Shown: one piece after another, positions 1-7,677 of the stretch
Numbering within the stretch: position 1 is the first letter of the stretch
How the letters are laid out: every line of letters begins with the position of its first letter
IMG/VR virus record: IMGVR_UViG_3300042197_003294
Location: 1-23,353 of that record
Length of the DNA stretch: 23,353 bases
Strand: one strand, 5' to 3'
DNA from: a virus
The notes under the pieces: generated by a model
Database searches by the model: none
What the model saw: only the letters and a program-made list of their open reading frames with translations
What the model was told of the DNA's origin: nothing
Position numbers and translations under genes: made by a program

Positions 1-212
1 ACGTCTCTGGGATCGTAGCTGTGGTCAGCGCCAAAAAAGATGTGCCGGATGATACCGGGCGTGGTCTCTAGATTGGCTGCTCGCAGCGCTGAATCGATGG
101 CGTCTTCGGTCTGTAGTCCTACTACAAACAAGGTACGTTCGCCGTGTGCGGGAGTGCGTTCTACTTCGGTACCTATGAAAAATTCAGTGTTCTCGTGTCC
201 GGGTCTATTCAT
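1..212 (-). CDS. Unknown conserved-looking phage protein, 3' end cut by window edge
   Basis: This reading frame is open from an ATG at 212 to the left edge, so only the N-terminal 70 residues are visible. The protein begins MNRPGHENTEFFIGTEVERT and continues through TLFVVGLQTEDAIDSALRAA to a segment reading HIFFGADHSYDP. A second ATG lies one codon upstream (213-215). The 212 start has better spacing from the GAGGA Shine-Dalgarno and is preferred. The start overlaps the stop of the upstream small gene by 8 nt, so it belongs to the same operon as the DpdA-like and radical SAM genes. I do not recognise a catalytic motif. The context suggests a role near DNA or nucleotide modification, but that is inference from neighbours only. 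Confidence 0.7.
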   Translation of the reverse strand, partial: MNRPGHENTEFFIGTEVERTPAHGERTLFVVGLQTEDAIDSALRAANLETTPGIIRHIFFGADHSYDPRD

Positions 213-411
213 CATTGTCCTCGATATATTCATGATCATGCTGCCACTGTCGTTTCCGCAGATCCTGTAGCTGATCTTTCAGAGCCAACCGTTGTTTTTT
301 TAAGTCATTGAGATGCGTGTCACTGAACCGGCCGGTCTTTTCTAGACCATCGATCTGTTTGTCTAAGGCGGCGTGCATCTCTTGCAGATGTTGGATGCGA
401 TTTTCATACAT
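205..411 (-). CDS. DUF465/YdcH-like small helical protein
   Basis: A 68-residue protein, almost entirely charged helix, with the pattern H-L--MHAALDKQIDGLE, then D-HLNDLKKQRLALKDQL. This is the layout of the small YdcH/DUF465 family: two helices, the first with H..LD..I..LE and the second with L.KKxRL.LKD. Family function is poorly known. The members are short coiled-coil proteins. Here the gene sits between the DpdA-like gene (8-nt overlap at its start) and the left-edge gene (8-nt overlap at its end). A GGAGG Shine-Dalgarno lies about 9 nt before the ATG. The family is common in bacteria and its presence inside a phage modification operon is unusual. The assignment is from pattern only. Confidence 0.75.
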   Translation of the reverse strand: MYENRIQHLQEMHAALDKQIDGLEKTGRFSDTHLNDLKKQRLALKDQLQDLRKRQWQHDHEYIEDNDE

Positions 412-1939
412 CTTGGGCGTCCTCCAGATCTTCTAGTTTCTGTGGGTCAAGTGTTTCTTCGTCGGTCTCTTTGGATCCAAAATCAAAGAGAGCGTTGTAC
501 ATAGTACCAGCGTTGACTGCGCGATCACCAGTGTAACCACGGGTGCCTACGATCCTCTGCCAGACCATGGCATGATCATCGATCATGGCCAGACTGCGTT
601 GGCGATCTCGCTGGGCAAACACCCTATCTATCACTGCTGCTGCATTATACCATGAATCTCGTGGATGCAGCAACATATCTGGACCAACACCAGAGTCAAA
701 TTCTCGATTGGCTCTTTGCACGGCTTCGATGTGCATCCAAACATTGTGTGCCATGAGCAATGCATAAGAAAAACTATCCCATGACGTACGGCTGACTTGG
801 CCGTTTTTGTTTTTTTGGTCGGGCTGATATACACAGACATCTTTGAGTTCGATCATCTGTGTTATGGGGCTATCTTGGAAATTCGGATGGATACCATCTT
901 GCCTCACGGCCTGACCAAATTTCCGGGTGTCGTTGCTGTATCGTCGATCATCGGCAGTGGCGCTCATGCGATAGCTCCATTTGCCACGATTCTCAGTGGC
1001 GATGGAATTATATAATTGTCCATTGGCCGTGGCCAAGAACGGTGAAGCACAGTCAAAACTTATAGTGAAATCAGAATTGGCGTATTTTCTCACCGAACGC
1101 TGTATCGTGGTCAGCAGCACGGCCCACTCCAGCTTAGACGTTCCCAGGAAGTGCATCCAGTCATGTACTCCTTTCTCCAGCAAGCCGTCGTGTATCAAGG
1201 TGACCAAGCGCTTCAACACCAGATGCACGTCACACATGTTCTGTCCACCCATGCCCCATCCATTGAAATGTCGATCGGGGTATTGCTGGGGATCTGAATA
1301 ATGCTTCATGGTCTCGTACCAGCGATCCGCGTCAGTGTGATTGGCACCTTGCAACACATTGAGTATCCGGGTCTTGCCATGCCGGTTGTTGATCCAGTAT
1401 TCGTTGTTGAACTTGGTGGCAGTGACCGCATCTTCGTAGCTGTGTATCCCAGATGCCGCGGCCCATTCGGGATTGGTGCAGGTCCATGTGGGTATGTCCA
1501 TGGTCATGCCATAGTCCGCTATGCCACACTGCCATTCCAGCACAGCACGTCGCTTTTTCTCGGCTTCGGGACATCGAGGATCAGCCCAGCGGCCAGGCCA
1601 TACTCCTTTGGCGATCTGGAATCCGCCCGAATCTGCCAGCATCACGGAACCCGGGTCCCGATTCCTGACCATGTCTTCTTTGGGCGCCGGCTTGGTGAGA
1701 TCCAGGTTGGCATGTCCCGCACTGTACAGGCTCCAGCGATAGGGAAAAATAGCTTGATTGGGGTTGAGCCAGTTCAGTTGTTCCATGTGCGTGATGGCCT
1801 GGGGCATGCGAGCGGCATCGACGTAGGGGCCGAATCGTTGGCGACCGATGTATGTGGCATAGAAACTCGATATGGCCGGGAGGAATATCGCGTAATCTTT
1901 TTGCGCTGCAGTAAAATCAGTGATGTCTTTTTTGGTCAT
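404..1939 (-). CDS. dpdA: TGT/DpdA-like DNA 7-deazaguanine transglycosylase
   Basis: A 511-residue protein resembling the queuine tRNA-ribosyltransferase (TGT) fold as used by phage and bacterial DpdA, which exchange guanine for a 7-deazaguanine base in DNA. Visible signatures are LADSGGFQ at residues 101-108 (TGT general-base Asp and substrate loop), a GWGMGGQN segment at 227-234 in the place of the TGT glycine loop, LGTSK at 265-269, and SFDCASP at 294-300, matching the TGT FDC.P nucleophile region. The Cys-rich zinc site typical of bacterial TGT is not evident. Near the C-terminus (residues 484-487) is LFDF, followed by an acidic tail; the polymerase in this window ends with the same peptide. 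The start overlaps the radical SAM stop by ATGA. tRNA modification is the alternative role. Confidence 0.72.
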   Translation of the reverse strand: MTKKDITDFTAAQKDYAIFLPAISSFYATYIGRQRFGPYVDAARMPQAITHMEQLNWLNPNQAIFPYRWSLYSAGHANLDLTKPAPKEDMVRNRDPGSVMLADSGGFQIAKGVWPGRWADPRCPEAEKKRRAVLEWQCGIADYGMTMDIPTWTCTNPEWAAASGIHSYEDAVTATKFNNEYWINNRHGKTRILNVLQGANHTDADRWYETMKHYSDPQQYPDRHFNGWGMGGQNMCDVHLVLKRLVTLIHDGLLEKGVHDWMHFLGTSKLEWAVLLTTIQRSVRKYANSDFTISFDCASPFLATANGQLYNSIATENRGKWSYRMSATADDRRYSNDTRKFGQAVRQDGIHPNFQDSPITQMIELKDVCVYQPDQKNKNGQVSRTSWDSFSYALLMAHNVWMHIEAVQRANREFDSGVGPDMLLHPRDSWYNAAAVIDRVFAQRDRQRSLAMIDDHAMVWQRIVGTRGYTGDRAVNAGTMYNALFDFGSKETDEETLDPQKLEDLEDAQDV

Positions 1940-2979
1940 ATCGATGATAAGTTTGCGTCAAATGTCACTCTCACTGGAGGCCGTGACCTCAGTGAACGTA
2001 GATACTGCAGGGCCAATGCATGCTCGGGATGGTTGGCGTTGCCAATGACGTCGTGCGCAGTGAAATCTGACCAAGTCCCCCAGTCCAGCAGGGTCGTGAT
2101 GCTACCAGCGAACCCATGTTGATCGCACAGATCAATGAAATTGCCCATGTCTCTCCAGTTTTTGGCCTGTAACACGAACAGCAATTGTACATGAGCGTTG
2201 GTGGTGTTCGCGAGTTCCTTGAGATATTCCAGATTCCTCAGCAACACTCTGTAACTTCCGCCCAGACGCACTTCTTCGTACACTGACTGGCTGCCAGCGT
2301 CAACGCTGATCTGGAATTCAGTGATCTGCGGGATCAACCGGCTGCGGTGTAACTGCTTCTCCAGCAACAACCCATTGGTAAAGATCCGGAAGGTCTGCGT
2401 AGGTCTGGGATCTAGTTCGTGTATCAGTGGTCGCATGACATTGGATGCCAGTACATCTCCGTTGCCGCTCATTATCACGTGTACTGGTTCACTGAATCTC
2501 TCCAGGAGATCTCGTATGTGCTGGGCGCGTCGCATCTTGGTGTCAAACATCTGACCTTGAGTCAGCATGATTTTTTCTAATCTGCAGCTGGGGCATCGGA
2601 GATTGCAGCTCTCGTCGATGTTGATGCTGACTTGATATCGGGGATAGCGTATGTTATTGTGAACGACCCCACAGATATTCACCGCGCACCAAGAGAATTT
2701 CCTGCTGCTGATGTCCTGCTGCAGCACCTGGCTGATGGGATTCTGCCAGACTTGGCGAAGATCGCTGAACGAGTCGATGTTGCCAACGCTGATGGGCAAC
2801 CAGGAGTCGCAGGGACAAGTGAAGCATTCGCCGGACCAATCTATCAGCAAAAATCTCCCAGGAGCATCGCAATCATGATCGATGGTGATGCCAAGCTCAT
2901 GATTGCGCTTGATGCTCTGGAAATTGTGCGAGTGGTAGATAGGTATGTAGGACCTCACCACTGACCCAGCATCGTTCAT
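1936..2979 (-). CDS. Radical SAM protein with N-terminal twitch/SPASM-like Cys domain
   Basis: A 347-residue protein. The radical SAM 4Fe-4S motif is C125-NLR-C129-PS-C132, within SINIDESCNLRCPSC. It is followed by SGNGD at 171-175 (position of the SAM-binding GGE motif) and RIFTNG at 198-203. Upstream of the core, residues 37-103 hold six further cysteines (37, 52, 55, 57, 98, 103) around CFTCPCDSW and a VGNI segment. This is an N-terminal SPASM/twitch auxiliary-cluster arrangement rather than the usual C-terminal one. The reaction cannot be read from sequence. It is longer than QueE (7-carboxy-7-deazaguanine synthase) and does not look like it. ATGA coupling to the DpdA-like gene suggests a shared substrate or pathway. 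The radical SAM call is secure; the function is open. Confidence 0.85.
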   Translation of the reverse strand: MNDAGSVVRSYIPIYHSHNFQSIKRNHELGITIDHDCDAPGRFLLIDWSGECFTCPCDSWLPISVGNIDSFSDLRQVWQNPISQVLQQDISSRKFSWCAVNICGVVHNNIRYPRYQVSINIDESCNLRCPSCRLEKIMLTQGQMFDTKMRRAQHIRDLLERFSEPVHVIMSGNGDVLASNVMRPLIHELDPRPTQTFRIFTNGLLLEKQLHRSRLIPQITEFQISVDAGSQSVYEEVRLGGSYRVLLRNLEYLKELANTTNAHVQLLFVLQAKNWRDMGNFIDLCDQHGFAGSITTLLDWGTWSDFTAHDVIGNANHPEHALALQYLRSLRSRPPVRVTFDANLSSI

Positions 2980-2984
2980 GCTGA

Positions 2985-3716
2985 TTATTTGCTGTGTGCT
3001 GGTAAGGTGTAGGTATAGATCACGATGCCTGAGTCCACGGTGATCTGCATGGCACCATCATCAGCGATGCGCATGACTTTATCGCCCACGAGATCGAGTA
3101 TCGAAATTACCTGTCGCACTGGGTATTTCCTCACGGATTTCAACGATCCCGTGACATCGGAATGGAAGATAAATTCACCAGCGTGCGTGGAATGATCACC
3201 GAACGTGAATTTGAGATTGGTACTCTCGGTGCTGACATCAAACACAGAGAAATCTGCGTTGGCCTGTGCCTGCATCTTCAATCTCTGCACGCTGGCCACA
3301 GTGGGCTGGAATTCTATGTTCCAGTTGGCACCGCGGAACTTGGCTGTTTTTATCTTTTCGGCCACGACTTCGGCGGTCATGAATCGATAGTCATTCTCGA
3401 AATCGCCGGCCTGGTTGCGGAAGTGCAGGCCCACTGGGACTTCCACATCATTGCGTTTTTGGCGATTGACCGTGATCTCGGCATTTTCACGATACTCCGT
3501 GAGGTTCAGCAGTATCTTGAGTTTGTCTAAGTTCGGCATGCCAAAAGTACCGATAAATTCCGCCACGGGAGCCAAGAACTTGGCCTGCAGCACCACGGAC
3601 TGATCCACGGCCACGGAATCTATCTTCGTAGATGAATCCGTGCCAACGATCTTGATGGCGTCAATACAACCTAGGTCATGCGTGTGTGATACCAAATCCA
3701 ATAAATGATCTCTCAT
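2985..3716 (-). CDS. 45: Probable T4 gp45-like sliding clamp
   Basis: A 243-residue protein (T4 gp45 is 228) with the look of a processivity clamp. It has repeated amphipathic beta strands, a central segment (FMTAEVVAEKIKTAKF) like the clamp inter-domain region, then FKF-type strands and a C-terminal run DDGAMQITVDSGIVIYTYTLPA, the usual PCNA/gp45 terminal strand pattern. The chosen ATG at 3716 has a strong AAGGAG five to six nt upstream; a TTG 18 nt further upstream is less likely. The gene lies two genes downstream of DNA polymerase. In T4 the clamp tethers gp43 and activates late transcription with gp33/gp55. The match is by pattern, not close identity, so another beta-rich phage protein remains possible. 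Confidence 0.68.
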   Translation of the reverse strand: MRDHLLDLVSHTHDLGCIDAIKIVGTDSSTKIDSVAVDQSVVLQAKFLAPVAEFIGTFGMPNLDKLKILLNLTEYRENAEITVNRQKRNDVEVPVGLHFRNQAGDFENDYRFMTAEVVAEKIKTAKFRGANWNIEFQPTVASVQRLKMQAQANADFSVFDVSTESTNLKFTFGDHSTHAGEFIFHSDVTGSLKSVRKYPVRQVISILDLVGDKVMRIADDGAMQITVDSGIVIYTYTLPAHSK

Positions 3717-3748
3717 GATTTCTCCTTTTGACAATTAGTATATAGACC

Positions 3749-4684
3749 TTAAGATTTTTTATCTATTATTTTGGCCAGGCTCTGGCCGCCTCGCAAAGAA
3801 GTCAGTGCTCCTGGCTTTCTCAGTTCCAACCATGCACACGAAGCCGACAGCATCTGGCTGTACTCGATATCATAGCCCAAGCTCACAGCGAGATCACGAA
3901 CCAATCCACCGGGAGTATAGCACATGAACTTCTTCTCTACCAGCCGCACGCCACCCACGGCATCACAGTCATTGAACGTGAACGCCAGCACGCCACCGGG
4001 TCTCAATATCCTGAAAAATTCCGACAGGTAGCTGCGCAGCAATTCCAAGGGTCTGTAGTGGAAGAAATTGTAACAAAAAGCCAGCCCTATCTGATTCTCT
4101 GGCAGAGCCCACAAGATGTTTTCTTGCTGTTCATCTATGGCGTAGCATCGCATCCTGAACTGATATTGCTCATTGAAGTTCGCCCGGGCCGGCTCCAACA
4201 GATCATGGCGGACATCTATGACATACAATGGATCCAGCGCCACAAGATGCTTGATCCAGGATTCTGTGCTGGGGCGCAATATCAGTCCCGGATACAACCA
4301 ATCGCTGCGTAGATTCAGTCTCGCGATGATGAGATCGATGTGTGGTTGTGACAATGCCAATGGTCGATTGAATACATATTCAGCGGTTTCGTATTGTATA
4401 TCTTGGGAGTACAATCGATAACTCTGGAGGTAATACTGTTTGCCTTGCTCGTTGATGGCTTGATCAAGCTTGGCAACAGTGTCATCGATATCTTGATGTA
4501 GATTCTGCCAGGCTTCTCGCACAGCACCAATAGCTGCATCCAAGGACTTCTCTGCATCAGCATCGCCGATGTCGCTGATCTTTTGTCGCAGAGATCCAAA
4601 TTCCCTGAGGATCATGGACTCAGTGTCACTGGGACGAGCCTCTTGTATGTTGATCTTCTGCTGTAGAAATTCGCTGAGTTTCAT
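3749..4684 (-). CDS. SAM-dependent methyltransferase-like protein with CTS-like N-terminus and coiled coil
   Basis: A 311-residue protein. Residues 1-16 (MKLSEFLQQKINIQEA) resemble a T4 capsid-targeting peptide with an INIQE/A processing site. Residues 20-90 are charged helix, probably coiled coil. Residues 125-290 look like a Rossmann methyltransferase: WIKHLVALDPLYVID at motif I/II, LAFCYNFFHY at motif IV, and FFRILRPGGVLAFTFND at motif V. Motif I is degenerate (GLILRPST where a G-rich loop is expected), so SAM binding is not assured. It overlaps the polymerase stop by ATGA. The downstream gap of about 30 nt holds the clamp Shine-Dalgarno. The substrate is unknown. If packaged, it would act early in infection. 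Confidence 0.6.
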   Translation of the reverse strand: MKLSEFLQQKINIQEARPSDTESMILREFGSLRQKISDIGDADAEKSLDAAIGAVREAWQNLHQDIDDTVAKLDQAINEQGKQYYLQSYRLYSQDIQYETAEYVFNRPLALSQPHIDLIIARLNLRSDWLYPGLILRPSTESWIKHLVALDPLYVIDVRHDLLEPARANFNEQYQFRMRCYAIDEQQENILWALPENQIGLAFCYNFFHYRPLELLRSYLSEFFRILRPGGVLAFTFNDCDAVGGVRLVEKKFMCYTPGGLVRDLAVSLGYDIEYSQMLSASCAWLELRKPGALTSLRGGQSLAKIIDKKS

Positions 4685-7341
4685 GCGAAATCAAACAATG
4701 ATTGTAGGGTGTTGTCTGTGTTGGTAGCAGATCCAAGGTCCCAATCCAGTACACCCAAAAGGTTATCGATCTTGCCATCTATCACCGTGGTCTCCATGGC
4801 CGAGTCATCAAACGGTAGTTCCCGGAACCATTGTGGAAGATGCAGTTCGTCGGTGGGATAGGCTATGGAAGTCCACGACAAGGGGTTGGATTTCAGTTTG
4901 CAGACGATGACCTTCATGCCATCAACGATCTGCATGCTATAGTTGTCTGAGTTCATGCGACGCATGGTATTCCAGTTCAATGCAGCACGCACATGTCCCG
5001 GCATGTTGGCGCGACCTTCCCGGGCTTCTCTGTTGCCGTACCGGGTGAGGTTGTTCACGCGTTTAGGCGATCCTTTTTCCCAGCCCGGACGCTCCTGGAA
5101 AGCATATTTGAAGTCGCGTATCTTTTGCACGATCGCTTCGCGCTGTGCGCCAGTCAATACATCATCTAATACTTCGCTGAGAAACTCTTGTATGATCCGG
5201 GGAGTATCTGATCGTTTGAGATCCAAGCCCATGGCCTTGACTTGGCCGGGCCGGCCATCTACATCATAACGCCGGCCGTCTCGGTCATAGTACAACACGG
5301 CGTAGCGTTTCTTGGTGATAAACAGGCCTCGGGTGGCAACGATCTCGCGACCCCCGCGTATCACTGATCCTAGGTCTCGGGGACAGTGAAAAGCCCGTTC
5401 CATGAACGCCGGGAAGCTCTGGTTCACTTGCTCGGCGATGCTGTCATAGAGAGCCACGGCAGTCTCCTTTGACCATGTCATGCGACCTGATTCTACTTCC
5501 TCGCGGACTGCAGGCCATGCTGAAAAATAACACGAATCTGTGTCACCGTAGATTATGGCCTCACCAGTGTGATCATATCGCCCAGTCACGCACTCGTTCA
5601 CATAGGCATCCATGTGATGCGCGATGGCACGACCCGTCAATGTGGTAGATTGACCTATGCGTTTGTCCGAAAACCTACAACCGGGATTCAAAATAGCTCC
5701 ATAGAGACTATTTAAATTGATCTTTTTCACCAGCTGACGTTTGTCCCAATACTCTTCCTCTTCTGGAATTTTACATTCCTTGAGTTTGGCTTGCATCTCC
5801 TTGCGCTCAGCGTACCAACGTTTGAGCAGGCCCGGAATCACGGCCTCTGTCTCGTAAGTGAATATTGTACCATTGGCCGAAATCATCCAGGGCTGATTTG
5901 AGTCAAAGATCATCCGCCATACTTCAGCGGCGCTGTGTACAGTCTCAGCACCGTCCTGCCAGTCTATGGTGATCTCTGTACCGCGTTGCTGTTCCATCAC
6001 AGCAGTGTATTCCAGGCTGCCAAACAGGCCCTCCCAGGCCGCAGCAAAACTGTCTCCACGACTCATCTTTTCTTGTATCAGCCTGTCAGTCATCACGGGC
6101 CGCAGCTGGCCCACGATGGTCTCGGGCCCCATGTTCAAGGCACGGATAGCCGAGGGATACAGGCTGTTGATGTCTATTGACCCGATCCAGTCATGCAGGC
6201 CTTTTTTAGGATAGGCCACGTAAGCGCCAGCGGCCTGTGTGTCAGAGTCAGTGAGTCGTTGGCGACGATTGGGCACCACCATGCCGCGCTCATGCGCTTC
6301 GTTGATGATGGCTTGCTCTGTGACGGCCACTGCTCCCATGGTAGTGGGCAGCAGCACTGTATTCTCATGAGCCAAGGTATTGGCCAGATCCAGGAATCGC
6401 AGTTTGCGATCCAGCTGGTACAAACCATTGACGTCTTGTCGATTGTACTCTATGAAGCGGCGCCAGTTCTGATTGTACAGCTGATCCAGGGTACCTTCGA
6501 ACTGGGTCTTGCCCGCAAGGCCTTCGTATTCCAGGATGGCGTCTAGGCTGTAGCTGTGGCGTTCTTCGTAGGTGTATTTCCTGTAGAGCTGCATGTAGTC
6601 TAGATGCACCCGGCCCACGAGATCGAACGTGATATTCTCGGCACCGAATCTCTCGAACGTCCGTTGCCGGGGATACTGATCCCACAGACAGAACCGGCGC
6701 GTGTCATCTTTGGATAACACTCGCGTGACACGCTGCACGGTGTAGGGTATGTCATAGCCCTCGCTGTTCCAACCACTCAAGACATCAGCATCTTGGATTA
6801 AGTCCAAGAATGTCTTCAAGAGCTCACCCTCGTCACGGAAAACAAAGATATTGTCAAACTCTTGGGAGATCTCTGCGGCGGTTTCATCGCTCATGTGTGC
6901 GGGCGGCATCACCAGCGTAACCAGCTGCGCCATCCAATCCAGATACACAGATATGGCAGTGACGGCGTTGAAAGGATCCTCGGGTCGACTAAATCCACGC
7001 TCGGCATCGAAGTCTACTTCGATGTCAAAGAACGCGGTATGTAACTTGGGAGCATCTTGGTGCCGGTAGTTTTCTTCCAGGCACCGGAACACGGGATTGA
7101 TATCTGCTTCATAGAGCTTCTGACCCTTGTGCATGGCCTGCTCTCGGCGGAATTCTTTTGAACTGCGCGTGGAGAACCTCGAAACCGGTGTGCCGTAAAG
7201 GCTGCGGAATTTACCACGCGGGTCGTCGTAATAAAAAATGTAGGATGCAGGATATTCCACATAGCGGCGTTCACCTGCTCGGCGTTCTACCACATGTATG
7301 CGATCGCGCTCACGATCATGCAAAGCATCTATGTATGAAAT
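4681..7341 (-). CDS. 43: Family B DNA polymerase (T4 gp43-like), probable ATT start
   Basis: A replicative polymerase with 3'-5' exonuclease, about 886 residues (T4 gp43 is 898). Exonuclease motifs are FDIEV at 105-109, WNSEGYD at 191-197 and YNRQD at 299-303. Polymerase motif A is D390 with SLYPS at 393-397, motif B is NSLYG at 544-548 with an upstream KK, and motif C is YGDTDS at 598-603, followed downstream by KKRYA. All key acidic residues are present. The C-terminus QSLFDFA matches the clamp-binding tail of T4/RB69 polymerases. No ATG or GTG fits the N-terminus. A TTG at 7323 has no Shine-Dalgarno and cuts into the first conserved strand. An ATT at 7339-7341 sits 6 nt after AGGGAG and gives an N-terminus beginning ISYIDALHDRERDR. 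The frame is closed by a TGA inside dsbA. Confidence 0.95.
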   Translation of the reverse strand: MSYIDALHDRERDRIHVVERRAGERRYVEYPASYIFYYDDPRGKFRSLYGTPVSRFSTRSSKEFRREQAMHKGQKLYEADINPVFRCLEENYRHQDAPKLHTAFFDIEVDFDAERGFSRPEDPFNAVTAISVYLDWMAQLVTLVMPPAHMSDETAAEISQEFDNIFVFRDEGELLKTFLDLIQDADVLSGWNSEGYDIPYTVQRVTRVLSKDDTRRFCLWDQYPRQRTFERFGAENITFDLVGRVHLDYMQLYRKYTYEERHSYSLDAILEYEGLAGKTQFEGTLDQLYNQNWRRFIEYNRQDVNGLYQLDRKLRFLDLANTLAHENTVLLPTTMGAVAVTEQAIINEAHERGMVVPNRRQRLTDSDTQAAGAYVAYPKKGLHDWIGSIDINSLYPSAIRALNMGPETIVGQLRPVMTDRLIQEKMSRGDSFAAAWEGLFGSLEYTAVMEQQRGTEITIDWQDGAETVHSAAEVWRMIFDSNQPWMISANGTIFTYETEAVIPGLLKRWYAERKEMQAKLKECKIPEEEEYWDKRQLVKKINLNSLYGAILNPGCRFSDKRIGQSTTLTGRAIAHHMDAYVNECVTGRYDHTGEAIIYGDTDSCYFSAWPAVREEVESGRMTWSKETAVALYDSIAEQVNQSFPAFMERAFHCPRDLGSVIRGGREIVATRGLFITKKRYAVLYYDRDGRRYDVDGRPGQVKAMGLDLKRSDTPRIIQEFLSEVLDDVLTGAQREAIVQKIRDFKYAFQERPGWEKGSPKRVNNLTRYGNREAREGRANMPGHVRAALNWNTMRRMNSDNYSMQIVDGMKVIVCKLKSNPLSWTSIAYPTDELHLPQWFRELPFDDSAMETTVIDGKIDNLLGVLDWDLGSATNTDNTLQSLFDFA

Positions 7342-7369
7342 ATCTGTCTCCCTGCTTGACTGCGAATGT

Positions 7370-7630
7370 TTAGAGAGTTTTCCCCACCGTGGTCAAGATG
7401 TTCTCCAGCAAGGCGTGATCTTGTTGTTCCCGGCCAAACTCGGCTTTGTGGGCTAGGCGTATGGCTTTTTTCAGGATGTTGGGTTTGATCTCAAGCTCTT
7501 CGGCCACGGCCCGGATGGTGTCTGACAGGCCACCGTTGAGAGTCTCGATCTCATGCATGACCTGCATGCCCTCATTGATTATTTGCGTCAATTTCGCACG
7601 TTGTTCGCTCGTAAATGTTTTGTCTTGCAA
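7370..7630 (-). CDS. dsbA: DsbA-like dsDNA-binding protein, TTG start
   Basis: An 86-residue helical protein from a TTG at 7628-7630, chosen because a strong AGGAGG lies 5 nt upstream. A longer frame from a TTG at 7681 lacks such a site. The C-terminal half (SDTIRAVAEELEIKPNILKKAIRLAHKAEF, then LENILTTVG) matches the pattern of the small DsbA family of T4-like phages. T4 DsbA is of similar length (89 residues), binds double-stranded DNA near late promoters and stimulates late transcription. It lies between the SAH hydrolase and DNA polymerase genes, separated from the former by 47 nt. Together with the clamp and the TATAAATA octamers, it supports a T4-type late transcription programme. Confidence 0.68.
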   Translation of the reverse strand: MQDKTFTSEQRAKLTQIINEGMQVMHEIETLNGGLSDTIRAVAEELEIKPNILKKAIRLAHKAEFGREQQDHALLENILTTVGKTL

Positions 7631-7677
7631 TTTGACCTCCTGGTAGAAATAATATTTTACAGCATTATCAGGGATTG

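Noticed and set aside
404-1939. Housekeeping tRNA queuosine enzyme and hence a bacterial chromosome fragment
   Set aside because: The zinc site of bacterial TGT is not evident, and the neighbours (gp43-like polymerase, probable clamp, DsbA-like protein, CTS-tagged cargo) are phage genes.
1301-2122. Plus-strand open frame of 273 codons
   Set aside because: Antisense to the DpdA-like and radical SAM genes, which have catalytic motifs. No Shine-Dalgarno or domain on the plus strand.
3717-3748. Promoter in the gap before the clamp gene (TATATACTAATTG)
   Set aside because: AT-rich sequence without a match to TATAAATA or a clear -35/-10 pair. The AAGGAG before the ATG explains the only necessary signal.
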